From NCBI GenBank assembly GCA_947097535.1, contig CAMURM010000050.1, positions 1 through 8,538 of the forward strand: a stretch of DNA of 8,538 nt. Direction: 5' to 3'. This DNA is from an uncultured Selenomonas sp. Lineage in GTDB: Bacteria; Bacillota; Negativicutes; Selenomonadales; Selenomonadaceae. The notes under the pieces were generated by a model. That model saw only the letters and a list, made by a program, of their open reading frames with translations. It searched no databases and was not told the DNA's origin. Each line of letters starts with the position of its first letter. Within the stretch, counting starts at the first letter, position 1. Shown here in pieces: positions 1-7,288 of the stretch. The translations under genes were made by a program, and so were the position numbers.

Positions 1-1018
1 CCTCGCGCTTCGGCTTTTCGATCTTCTGCATCGAATCCACGAAGAGCATGAACTCGTTCTGGAACGTGTCGAAGCGGATCGCGCCCTTGACCTTGACAAG
101 CATGCCCTCCTTCATGGAAGCCAACGCCTTATCATAGACCTCCTGCTCCTTTTCCTTGAAGAACTTCTTGCAACTGATACCATTCGTGCTGTCGGCAAGA
201 TCGAAGAGCAGCAGCTTCGTCTTCGTCTTGAATTCCCTTGAACTGATGCGCCCGACGCTGCCCGTCAGGATGACGCTCTTCATCTCGCCGTCGGTATCAT
301 CAATAGAAACGGCTTCGCCCGTAAACTTCTTGCCGAAGATCAAGCCGGAGCTGCCGCCTGCCTCGTGCACTGCCCTTGACGGGCGCGGCGAAGGAGGCGC
401 CTTCTTCGGCTCCGCTGCCTGCGGTGCAGCAGACGCGGTCTCGCGCAAATTCTCCTGATAGACGCGATCCTGCCAGAGATCACCGTCTTCCTCGATCATG
501 TCGTATTCCTCATCGAGCGCCTTGTACGAGACGGCGCAGCGGATCAGCAGCATCCTCTCGATCGCCTTCTGCAGGAGATTCGGCGCGTCGTGCGCGCGCA
601 GGATCTCGCCCGAAAGCTCGCCCTTGACCTCAAGCAGCAGGCTCGCACCGTCGAAGATGCGCTTTGCGCCTTTAAGCAGATGGAGCACTGCCGGATTGCC
701 GTTCGCGGCAACGAGGCAGAGTTCCTTCCAGGCGCGCTCAATCGAAGCCTCGATATCCAAGACGTCCTGATAAAAGACGATCTCCTCGATATGCGCCTGC
801 TCCCTTATATAAGCACTCACACGCTCAAGGAGGCTCGTGCGTATAACCGCCTGCGTCTGCAGCAGGATCTCCCAGGAGTTTCCCTGCAGGGAAATCTCCA
901 CATGCTTGACGACAGCGGCAAAAAAGATCTTCTGCTCCGCCTGCGTAAGCTCGATCCCGCGCGTAAGTTCGCGCAAAATATCCCTTTTTTCCGGAACAAT
1001 ACATAGCTTCTTCTGCAT
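1..1018 (-). CDS. polC: DNA polymerase III alpha subunit, PolC type (N-terminal 339 residues; runs off left edge)
   Basis: PolC is the replicative DNA polymerase of low-GC Gram-positives and their relatives, with a built-in proofreading exonuclease. Only the N-terminal part is here. Residues 1-190 fit the PolC N-terminal domain. An Ala/Pro-rich linker follows at about 195-222. An OB-fold at about 245-335 reads SVILTGSVGRISSREFKTKT, then FDLADSTNGISCKKFF and GMLVKVKGAIRFDTFQNE. It closes with KIEKPKRE, the stretch that precedes the PHP domain in PolC. The PHP, exonuclease and polymerase domains lie beyond position 1. Two adjacent ATGs (1019-1021 and 1016-1018) could start it. I prefer 1018 because a GAGG then sits 6 bases upstream instead of 3. 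The gene begins 12 bases after the lytic transglycosylase stop and in the same frame, so it is probably the distal gene of the same operon. The identification rests on the OB-fold and overall colinearity with PolC and is quite secure. Confidence 0.93.
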   Translation of the reverse strand, partial: MQKKLCIVPEKRDILRELTRGIELTQAEQKIFFAAVVKHVEISLQGNSWEILLQTQAVIRTSLLERVSAYIREQAHIEEIVFYQDVLDIEASIERAWKELCLVAANGNPAVLHLLKGAKRIFDGASLLLEVKGELSGEILRAHDAPNLLQKAIERMLLIRCAVSYKALDEEYDMIEEDGDLWQDRVYQENLRETASAAPQAAEPKKAPPSPRPSRAVHEAGGSSGLIFGKKFTGEAVSIDDTDGEMKSVILTGSVGRISSREFKTKTKLLLFDLADSTNGISCKKFFKEKEQEVYDKALASMKEGMLVKVKGAIRFDTFQNEFMLFVDSMQKIEKPKRE

Positions 1019-1030
1019 CATACGCCTCGC

Positions 1031-1669
1031 TCAATCTTCTCCCGCGCCGTAAAGCTGCAAATACTTCTGCCGATTCTTCAAAACGCTCGCTACATAGGCG
1101 CGCGTTTCCTCATACGGGATGGCGGAAACCTCGTGAAAATCCATGCTCCAATGATTTTCCTCCATCCAGTCGTGCACGTTGCCGCGCCCGGCATTGTACG
1201 CTGCGAGCGCCAGCACATCGTTGCCGCCGAACTCCTCCTCCAGAGAGGCGATGTACCATGTGCCGTACTCGATATTCTTCTGCGGCTCGTGCAGCGCACC
1301 AAGACTGTACTCCTCATCGTCGATCTGCTCGGAAATCCACAGCGCCGTTTCCGGCATCAGCTGCATGAGGCCGACGGCACCGCGATGCGACTTCGCCTCG
1401 CTGCGAAACTTGCTCTCCGACAGGATCATGCCCGCCACGAGCGAACTGTCCACATGGTACTTCGCCGCGTAATGCTCAACGACGGAGCGATAGGGATAAG
1501 GATAGAGGTATTGACCCTGCACGGACTCCGCCTGCCTGGCGAAAAAAAAGGAAAATGCCACGCACAAAATGATGACGCCCATGAAAAAGGCAGCAAAGCG
1601 GCGATTCGATTCCTGCCGCCTTTGCTTGATGCGCCTGTGAAAATCATCGTCCTCTCTCACCTGCAACAT
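1031..1669 (-). CDS. Membrane-anchored lytic transglycosylase, SLT (GH23-like) domain
   Basis: This enzyme is predicted to cleave the MurNAc-GlcNAc bond of peptidoglycan, leaving 1,6-anhydro-MurNAc, at the outer face of the inner membrane. The 212-residue protein has a basic N-terminus and one membrane segment at about 25-43 (FAAFFMGVIILCVAFSFFFA). The SLT domain covers about 60-205. ILSESKF carries the expected catalytic Glu85, followed by GAVGLMQLMPETA (98-109) and LALAAYNAGRGNV (153-165), all hallmark motifs. I chose the ATG at 1669 because GGGAGGTG (1672-1679) lies just upstream. Longer forms are possible: an ATG at 1702 overlaps the upstream stop as TGATG, and another lies at 1726, but neither has a clear ribosome binding site. 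The gene lies 32 bases after coaE and 12 bases before polC. It belongs to the Slt/MltE-like group, but I would not give a specific symbol. Confidence 0.92.
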   Translation of the reverse strand: MLQVREDDDFHRRIKQRRQESNRRFAAFFMGVIILCVAFSFFFARQAESVQGQYLYPYPYRSVVEHYAAKYHVDSSLVAGMILSESKFRSEAKSHRGAVGLMQLMPETALWISEQIDDEEYSLGALHEPQKNIEYGTWYIASLEEEFGGNDVLALAAYNAGRGNVHDWMEENHWSMDFHEVSAIPYEETRAYVASVLKNRQKYLQLYGAGED

Positions 1670-1701
1670 CGCACCTCCCTCTTCCCGGCATCGGGCATAC
1701 A

Positions 1702-3135
1702 TCAAGTCGACAGCAGCGCTTCCCATGCCGCCTTCACCTGCTCTCTCGTTTCCTTCGGAGTGCCGTCGTTCTCAATGACGCGATCCGCCCGCTGCCTCTT
1801 CTCAGCCAGCGGCAGCTGCGCGCGGATCCTTGCCGCCGCTTCCTCCTGCGCATAGCCGTTGCGCTTCATGAGCCTTGCGAGCTGCCTGTCCTTCGACACA
1901 TAGACGAGCCAGATCCTGTCGACCATGCGGTTCCACTGCGCTTCAAAGAGCAGCGGCACATCGAGGAAGACGAATCTTTCGCCTTTTTTCGCAAGTGCGG
2001 CAATCTTTTTCTTTACGACCGCCTCGATCAAAGGATGTGCCGCGCCGTCGATCCAGCGCTTTTCCGCGGGATCGGAAAAGACGCGCGCCGCGATTTTCTC
2101 GCGGCAGAGACAGTCGTTCTCGTCCAGAATCTCCGCACCGAAATGCTGCCGATAGGCCTCCCAGAGCGGCTGCTGCGGTTTTGCCAAAGCATGAGCGATC
2201 TTATCGGTATCTATGACCTTCGCGCCGAGCTTCAGCAAGCAGCGGCTGACCGTGCTCTTGCCGCTCGCGATGCCGCCCGTCAGACCGATGAGCTGCATAC
2301 CGCCCTCGCGCAGAGGCTGGCAATGCGGGCAGAAGCGCGTGCCGCGCCCGACCACGCGAATTTTCTCAATCTCCGTGCCGCAGACGAGACACGGCTCGCC
2401 CTCACGATGATAGACGTGCAGCTTCTGCTGATGGAAGCCCTCTTCGCCTTCACCGTTCACATAATCGCGAAACGTCGTGCCGCCGTCTTCGATGCCCTCG
2501 GCAATCACATGATTGACCGCCCGATGAAGACGGAACACCTCGTCGCGATTCAGACTGCGAGATTCGCGCAAAGGATGGATGCCCGCAAAAAACAGAGCCT
2601 CATCGACATAGATATTGCCGAGACCCGCCACCTTTCCCTGATCGAGCAGGAAACCTTTGATACATTGACCGCTTTTTCGCAGGGCAGCGCCCAGAGTATG
2701 CGGCTGAAAAGCCTCGGTCAAAGGTTCAGGCCCCATGCGCACGAAGGCAGGGTATGCCTGCCACTCGTTTGCGCCCAACAGGTGAATCTCCCCGAATGTC
2801 CGCACGTCTTCAAAAAAAAGCCGACTGTCGTCATCGAGCCGAAAGAGAACGCGCACATGCTTACTGCACGGCGCACATGCCGCACGCCGATACAATCGTC
2901 CCGTCATGCGGAGATGGAAGAGCAGTACGTCGCCGCTTGCCAGATGCAGCATAAGATACTTGCCGCGACGCTCCAACCGTACGATCTCCTGATCGCGCAC
3001 ACGCGAGCAGAACTCCGGCGCTGCCGAAGATTTTATCGTACGCGGCAAAAATACCTCCACGGACGCAATTTTTCGTCCAAGTACATATTTCTCCAAAGAA
3101 CGCCGTATGGTTTCGACCTCAGGAAGCTCCGGCAT
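1702..3135 (-). CDS. fpg-coaE: Fused formamidopyrimidine-DNA glycosylase (Fpg/MutM) and dephospho-CoA kinase (CoaE)
   Basis: The 477-codon ORF joins two normally separate enzymes. Residues 1-272 are a full-length Fpg, which removes oxidised purines such as 8-oxoguanine and nicks the resulting abasic site. It has N-terminal MPELPEVE (catalytic Pro2 and Glu3), Lys59, LRMTGR, the helix-two-turn-helix with GLGNIYVDEALF (171-182), and a zinc finger with Cys249, Cys252, Cys269 and Cys272. Residues 280-477 are a full-length CoaE, which phosphorylates dephospho-CoA in the last step of CoA synthesis. It has the P-loop GGIASGKST (287-295), DTD at 309-311 and LDVPLLFE (391-398). Only seven residues (QPLREGG) separate the last zinc-finger Cys from Met280, and no stop codon intervenes. 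Met280 (ATG at 2296-2298) is the usual CoaE start and has GAGGGCGG just upstream, so free CoaE may also be made. Both halves look intact. The start lies 13 bases after polA, behind AAGGGG. A stop lost through sequencing error cannot be excluded. Confidence 0.93.
   Translation of the reverse strand: MPELPEVETIRRSLEKYVLGRKIASVEVFLPRTIKSSAAPEFCSRVRDQEIVRLERRGKYLMLHLASGDVLLFHLRMTGRLYRRAACAPCSKHVRVLFRLDDDSRLFFEDVRTFGEIHLLGANEWQAYPAFVRMGPEPLTEAFQPHTLGAALRKSGQCIKGFLLDQGKVAGLGNIYVDEALFFAGIHPLRESRSLNRDEVFRLHRAVNHVIAEGIEDGGTTFRDYVNGEGEEGFHQQKLHVYHREGEPCLVCGTEIEKIRVVGRGTRFCPHCQPLREGGMQLIGLTGGIASGKSTVSRCLLKLGAKVIDTDKIAHALAKPQQPLWEAYRQHFGAEILDENDCLCREKIAARVFSDPAEKRWIDGAAHPLIEAVVKKKIAALAKKGERFVFLDVPLLFEAQWNRMVDRIWLVYVSKDRQLARLMKRNGYAQEEAAARIRAQLPLAEKRQRADRVIENDGTPKETREQVKAAWEALLST
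2300..2307 (-). promoter_or_regulatory. Possible internal ribosome binding site for CoaE inside the fusion ORF
   Basis: On the minus strand this reads GAGGGCGG. It ends one base before the ATG at 2298-2296 that encodes the normal first residue of CoaE (MQLIGLTGG). The GAGG part is 5 bases from that ATG, a usable spacing. It decides whether the cell makes only a fusion protein or also a free CoaE. The bases also encode the Arg-Glu-Gly-Gly linker, so the match could be incidental. Confidence 0.4.
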
Positions 3136-3148
3136 TCATCTCATCCCC

Positions 3149-5752
3149 TTATTTCGTCGCCGCCCAGTCCTTGCCCGTATGAAGATCGACCGACAGCGGC
3201 ACGGAAAGCTGCACGACATTCTCCATGGCATTGCGCACGAGGCTTGCAACCTCTGCCTCCTCGTCCTTCATGATCTCCAGCACCAACTCATCGTGCACCT
3301 GCAGCAGGATGCGGCTCTTGAAGCCCCGCTCCCTCAGTGCGCGATGCGTCTCGATCATGGCGAGCTTGATGATGTCAGCGGCAGAGCCCTGGATCGGCGT
3401 GTTCATCGCCATGCGCTCCGCCAATGTCCGTTGATTGTAATTGGAGCTCTTGATCGCAGGCAGATCGCGCCGCCTGCCGAAAATCGTCGTGACGAAGCCG
3501 TCGCTGTGCGCCTTTTCCACAACCTCATCGATGAATCGCTTGACGCCGCTGCACTTTTCAAAGTAGCTCGCGATATAGTCGGCGGCTTCCTGCCGCGAGA
3601 TATGAAGATCCTTCGAGAGTCCGTAGTCGCTGATGCCGTAGACGATGCCGAAGTTCACCGCTTTCGCCTTGCGGCGCAGGTCAGCCGTGACCGCGTCGAG
3701 CGGCACACCGAACACTTCGGACGCCGTGCGCGCATGAATATCCTGCTCGTGCAGGAACGCTTCGAGGAAATTCTTATCCTGCGAAAGATGCGCCAGAATG
3801 CGCAGCTCGATCTGCGAATAATCGGCGGACATCAGGGCATCGTAGCCATCGCTCGGTTCAAAGAGCGCACGAATCTGCCGCCCCTCCTCCGTGCGCACAG
3901 GGATGTTTTGCAGATTCGGCTCCGAGCTGCTCAGGCGCCCCGTCGCCGTGACCGTCTGGTTGAAGGTCGTATGAATGCGCTGCGTGCGCGGCGAAATCAA
4001 GGCTTCCATGCTGTCGAGATACGTCGACTGCAGCTTCATCCAAAAGCGGTACGAGAGAATCTTTTCGAGAATCGGATGGTCGAAGCGCATGGCTTCGAGC
4101 ACCTCGGCATTCGTCGAGTAGCCCGTCTTCGTCTTCTTCGTTCCAAGCGGCGGTGTCAGAGAAAGGCGCTCGAAGAGAACCGAAGAAAGCTGTTTGGGCG
4201 AGTTGATGTTGAACTGACCCTTTGCCAGATCGTAGATTTCTCCCGTCAAACTGTCAAGGCGCGCGGACATTGCCGCCGATTTTTCATGCAAAGAGGCGCG
4301 ATTGACATAGATGCCCGCCTGCTCCATCGCTGCGAGCACTGCCACGAGCGGCAGTTCCATCGTTTCATAAAGAGAAAATAGCTGTCGCTCCTCCAGACGA
4401 GCTTTCAGAGCAGGGTACAGCTTCTCAAGCAGAACAGCGCGCCCTGCAGCCCCCGCAGCTCCCGTCTCGGCAGCCTTCGAGGCATTTACGCCCGAAAGAT
4501 ATGTACCTGCAAGGCTTGCCATATCGTATTGCGCAGCTGCAGGCTCAAGCAGATAGGCGGCAAGGGATGCGTCGAAGTAGGCAGAGCCGAAATGCATGCC
4601 GCTGTGAAGAAACGGCTTGTATTCATGGACGATCTTGCAGATTTTTTCGTCCGCAAGCAACGGCGCGAAAAAAGAAAGCTCCTGTACCTCGGCGAGCAGC
4701 GTTTGCCCTGCGGCACAGAGAACGAACTGCTGCGCCCGCATGTCCGGCACCTTGCCCTCAAAGCAGGCGGCAAGCGAAAAGAAGCCCTGCTCCTGCGCCT
4801 TTTCCCAAAAAGCCTTCTTCGCCGCTTCATCCGCCATCGTCTGCAGAGAAATTTCCGGCGCCGGCTGTTCATTTGCCGTATTTTCTGCCGAGAAGGCAGC
4901 GAAGCTCTCGGTCAGGGACTTCATGTCGTATCGCACGAAGAAGTCCCGTAAAGCGTCGGCAGCGGGCTTCATCACATACGATTCTGCTTCAAACGTCAGA
5001 GGCATATCGCAGCGGATCGTCGCGAGATCTTTGGACAGAAACGCCTTTTCCTTATGCTCTGCGAGGTTTCCCTTGAGCTTCTTGCCCGTGATCTCCGCCA
5101 CATGCTCGTAGACTCCCTCCAACGAGCCATAGTCTGCGAGGAGCTTCTTAGCCGTCTTGGGGCCGATGCCCGGGACGCCCGGGATATTGTCGGAAGCATC
5201 GCCCATCAACCCCTTCATATCGATGAGGCGCTGCGGCGGGAAGCCGTACTCTTCGAGGAACAGTTTCTCATCATACAGCAGGAGATCCGTCATGCCCTTG
5301 CGCGTAAAGAGCACGCATATATTCTCACGCACGAGCTGCAGGGCGTCGCGGTCGCCCGTCACGATCAGGACGTCCATGCCCTCCTGCGCGCCCTTCACGG
5401 AGAGCGTGCCGAGAATATCATCAGCCTCGTATCCCTGCTCTTCGATCAAGGGCACGCCGAGCGCGGCGAGAAACTCGTGCAGCATGGGAATCTGACTCGA
5501 AAGTTCGGGCGGCGTAGGCTTGCGCGTGCCCTTGTATTCTGCGAACATCTCGTTGCGAAAGGTCTTCTTTCCCTTATCAAAAGCAACGGCAAGAAAGTCC
5601 GGCACATATTCCTGCAGCAGCTTCTGCAGCATGGTGGCAAAGCCATAGACGGCATTCGTATACGAGCCGTTCGCCGCCTGCAGGAGCGGCAACGCGTAAA
5701 ACGCACGGTACAGCAGGCTGCTGCCGTCGATCAGAATAAATCGTTTGCTCAA
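3149..5752 (-). CDS. polA: DNA polymerase I
   Basis: Pol I processes Okazaki fragments and fills gaps in excision repair. The 867-residue protein has all three regions of the family. The 5'-3' exonuclease (about 1-290) shows LIDGSSLLYRAFYALP, GYEADDILGTL, VTGDRDALQL and GDASDNIPGVPGIGPKTA. The middle 3'-5' exonuclease fold (about 305-460) looks inactive: FSLAACFEG replaces the metal-binding DxE motif, although FDASLAAYLLEP remains. The polymerase region has motif A DYSQIELRILAHLS (about 644-657), motif B RRKAKAVNFGIVYGIS (about 693-708) and motif C LQVHDELVLE (about 818-827), with catalytic aspartates near 644 and 821. No ATG fits the start. TTG codons lie at 5753-5755 and 5750-5752. I prefer 5752, giving MSKRFILIDG, because GAGGTGA (5759-5765) is then 6 bases away; 5755 would add one residue. 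It lies 43 bases after the L,D-transpeptidase with no visible terminator and 13 bases before fpg. Confidence 0.97.
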   Translation of the reverse strand: MSKRFILIDGSSLLYRAFYALPLLQAANGSYTNAVYGFATMLQKLLQEYVPDFLAVAFDKGKKTFRNEMFAEYKGTRKPTPPELSSQIPMLHEFLAALGVPLIEEQGYEADDILGTLSVKGAQEGMDVLIVTGDRDALQLVRENICVLFTRKGMTDLLLYDEKLFLEEYGFPPQRLIDMKGLMGDASDNIPGVPGIGPKTAKKLLADYGSLEGVYEHVAEITGKKLKGNLAEHKEKAFLSKDLATIRCDMPLTFEAESYVMKPAADALRDFFVRYDMKSLTESFAAFSAENTANEQPAPEISLQTMADEAAKKAFWEKAQEQGFFSLAACFEGKVPDMRAQQFVLCAAGQTLLAEVQELSFFAPLLADEKICKIVHEYKPFLHSGMHFGSAYFDASLAAYLLEPAAAQYDMASLAGTYLSGVNASKAAETGAAGAAGRAVLLEKLYPALKARLEERQLFSLYETMELPLVAVLAAMEQAGIYVNRASLHEKSAAMSARLDSLTGEIYDLAKGQFNINSPKQLSSVLFERLSLTPPLGTKKTKTGYSTNAEVLEAMRFDHPILEKILSYRFWMKLQSTYLDSMEALISPRTQRIHTTFNQTVTATGRLSSSEPNLQNIPVRTEEGRQIRALFEPSDGYDALMSADYSQIELRILAHLSQDKNFLEAFLHEQDIHARTASEVFGVPLDAVTADLRRKAKAVNFGIVYGISDYGLSKDLHISRQEAADYIASYFEKCSGVKRFIDEVVEKAHSDGFVTTIFGRRRDLPAIKSSNYNQRTLAERMAMNTPIQGSAADIIKLAMIETHRALRERGFKSRILLQVHDELVLEIMKDEEAEVASLVRNAMENVVQLSVPLSVDLHTGKDWAATK

Positions 5753-5758
5753 CAATGC

Positions 5759-5765
5759 TCACCTC
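5759..5765 (-). promoter_or_regulatory. Ribosome binding site selecting a TTG start for polA
   Basis: The minus strand reads GAGGTGA here. It is 6 bases from TTG at 5752 and 3 bases from TTG at 5755. The in-frame ATG at 5767 is followed after one codon by TGA, so it cannot start polA. The next in-frame Met codon is about 40 residues into the conserved exonuclease domain. A TTG start is therefore the only reasonable reading. Confidence 0.75.
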
Positions 5766-5795
5766 ATTGCCAGTGGACGGAAACCTCTTTTGGAA

Positions 5796-7097
5796 TCAAT
5801 TCAACCCTTTAGACACATCCGCCTGTCCTTCGTTGTAGATCCGCGTCGCTCTCGCAGCGACGGGACGGCGCTCCTGCGCCTTGCTGCTGTCGAGCGCTTC
5901 CTTGCCGTCCTTCGCTGTTTCTTCTGCGACATTCTTTTTCGTCGCGGCTTCTTCGGCACTCTTTGTCTCGGCAGCGACACCCTTCGTCTCAGCCGCCGCT
6001 TCCTTCGTTGCCGCCGCCTCCGTCGTCGTAACAGCCTCTTCCTTCGCCGCCGCAGGCGCTTCTTCCATCGCGGTCAGCTCGTAAACGCCGCGTTTGCTCA
6101 GCCCGCCCTGCAGACGAAAGAGGATGCCGGCATCCTCCGCATTGAAGAAGAGCGTACCCTTCTTTTCATAGCCGATCGCCTTGCCGTACTTCGTCCCAAG
6201 GGTAGCCGATTTCGCATCCCATGTTGCCATCACCTTGAGCTGTTCGGCGATCTTGCCTGCCGGCAGGTACACGATATCGTCCTTGATGAGCGCCTTGTCC
6301 TTCATGAGCGTGCCATTGACGGACAGATTGTACGCCCGGGCAACGTAGGTGGGCTGCCCGTCGGAAAGCTCGATCTTCTTCTCTATAGCCTCGTCCGATT
6401 CGAACTTTTCCACACCGTATCCCGCAAGCCATTTCGTCACCGTCTCGACATCGAGCGGCTGATAGCCGTAGCCGTCGGGATAGATGTAGTAAACGATCAT
6501 ATTATCCTTGATCTTGTCGATGACGATGCGCTGGTACATGATCTCCACGGGTGTACCGACGCTCACATAATCGTAGACTTCCTCGACATCGGCCTCCTTC
6601 ATGCGGATGCAGCCGTTGGAAACGTAGCCGCCGATCGATTCGGGATGGTTCGTGCCGTGAATGCCGTAATTGCCCCAGACCTGCATCCAGCGATAGCCCA
6701 AGGGATTGCCTTCTCCCGAGGGAATCGTATTTCTTGAATCACCGGGATCAACCCAGGTGGGATTTTCCTCCTTCGTCAGGACGGAAAAGTAACCGACGGG
6801 CGTCGGCGTAGAAAGCTTGCCCAAGCCCACGGGATAAAGGCGGATTTTCTCGTTGTTCTTATAGACTCCCAGGGAGCGCGCCGCTATATTGATGACGATC
6901 TTGTAGGGATCGTCTGCCTTGGGCGCAGCTTCCGGCACGGCCTCCTTTGCCTGCGCTTCCTTAGACGCCGCATTTTCCGCCGTGACATCCTTGACCCATG
7001 TGCCGTAGGGCGATTCCTTCTCCGTCGCCTCCGCCCAGCCGGACACGCCGCCAAATAAGGAAAGACAGATAAAAAAAGCCGTGATTTGCCTGAACAT
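5796..7097 (-). CDS. Secreted L,D-transpeptidase (YkuD domain) with copper-amine-oxidase-like module and Ala/Glu/Lys tail
   Basis: L,D-transpeptidases form 3-3 peptidoglycan crosslinks or attach proteins to the wall through a catalytic cysteine outside the cytoplasmic membrane. The 433-residue protein starts with a signal peptide (MFRQITAFFICLSLFGGVSG, cleavage likely near AEA at 22-24). A short Ala/Glu/Lys linker follows, then the YkuD domain at about 64-192. GIHGTN supplies His147, and SNGCIRM (160-166) supplies catalytic Cys163. Residues about 250-345 (SVNGTLMKDKALIKDDIVYL onward) resemble the copper-amine-oxidase N-terminal repeat (PF07833 type), common in Firmicute wall proteins. The last 85 or so residues are low-complexity, rich in Ala, Glu, Lys and Thr. 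I chose ATG 7097 because it begins the signal peptide and AAAGGA lies 10 bases upstream. The in-frame ATG at 7154 lies upstream of the likely transcript start. This is probably the first gene of the operon with polA. The YkuD call is firm; the second module is tentative. Confidence 0.92.
   Translation of the reverse strand: MFRQITAFFICLSLFGGVSGWAEATEKESPYGTWVKDVTAENAASKEAQAKEAVPEAAPKADDPYKIVINIAARSLGVYKNNEKIRLYPVGLGKLSTPTPVGYFSVLTKEENPTWVDPGDSRNTIPSGEGNPLGYRWMQVWGNYGIHGTNHPESIGGYVSNGCIRMKEADVEEVYDYVSVGTPVEIMYQRIVIDKIKDNMIVYYIYPDGYGYQPLDVETVTKWLAGYGVEKFESDEAIEKKIELSDGQPTYVARAYNLSVNGTLMKDKALIKDDIVYLPAGKIAEQLKVMATWDAKSATLGTKYGKAIGYEKKGTLFFNAEDAGILFRLQGGLSKRGVYELTAMEEAPAAAKEEAVTTTEAAATKEAAAETKGVAAETKSAEEAATKKNVAEETAKDGKEALDSSKAQERRPVAARATRIYNEGQADVSKGLN
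5898..6059 (-). repeat. Low-complexity Ala/Glu/Thr/Lys-coding tract in the L,D-transpeptidase tail
   Basis: The tract encodes about residues 347-400. Variants of AAETK, AATKK and AEETAK recur every 7-10 residues (KEAAAETK, GVAAETK, EEAATKK, AEETAK). On the plus strand it shows as recurring GCCGCCG and CTTCCTTCG runs. The peptide is likely a flexible or partly helical wall-associated tail. Length variation between strains would be expected if it slips during replication. Confidence 0.6.
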
Positions 7098-7142
7098 CTT
7101 CGCATCGTCCTTTTCTAAAAGTTTTTTCGTAAAGATGTCTCC

Positions 7143-7171
7143 ATTATAGCACAACCTCTGCCCATTTTCAC
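7143..7171 (-). promoter_or_regulatory. Extended -10 promoter for the L,D-transpeptidase / polA operon
   Basis: On the minus strand a perfect TATAAT (7148-7143) is preceded by TGC, giving the extended -10 form TGnTATAAT. A weak -35, GTGAAA (7171-7166), lies 17 bases upstream and matches 4 of 6 consensus bases. Transcription would start near 7136, leaving a leader of about 40 bases before ATG 7097. It faces away from the plus-strand gene at 7289. Confidence 0.65.
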
Positions 7172-7225
7172 TGCCGTAGAAGAAATCCTTTTCGCAAAAA
7201 CATTTACCTTTTGTAAGAAATGATA

Positions 7226-7254
7226 CAGCATTTTTTCCTTAGATGCGGTAGAAT
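7226..7254 (+). promoter_or_regulatory. Weak candidate promoter for the 198-residue gene
   Basis: TAGAAT at 7249-7254 is one base off the -10 consensus and would start transcription near 7261, before GGAGG at 7276-7280. At 17-base spacing the -35 would be CAGCAT (7226-7231), a poor match. The rest of the 191-base divergent region (7098-7288) is A/T-rich. It has a short TTAC-CTTTT-GTAA dyad at 7204-7216, but I see no riboswitch or RNA gene. Confidence 0.3.
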
Positions 7255-7288
7255 GTTATTACTGTTTATATTGACGGAGGGATGAGCC

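Noticed and set aside
2035..3273. A 412-codon plus-strand open frame opposite fpg-coaE
   Set aside because: It lies wholly antisense to well-recognised enzymes, has no family motifs, and is explained by GC-rich codon bias that removes stops on the opposite strand.
3107..4381. A 424-codon plus-strand open frame opposite polA
   Set aside because: It mirrors conserved polymerase motifs and is rich in Arg, His and Leu as expected for antisense of this codon use. No separate promoter is seen.
5054..6737. Plus-strand open frames of 252 and 330 codons opposite polA and the L,D-transpeptidase
   Set aside because: They are antisense shadows with Arg/Leu-rich sequence and no recognisable domain.
7098..7154. 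19-codon N-terminal extension of the L,D-transpeptidase from ATG 7154
   Set aside because: The extended -10 promoter at 7143-7148 lies inside it, and the natural signal peptide begins at ATG 7097.
7204..7216. TTAC-CTTTT-GTAA dyad in the divergent intergenic region as an operator
   Set aside because: Arms are only 4 bases in A/T-rich DNA and it aligns with neither promoter core, so chance is likely.
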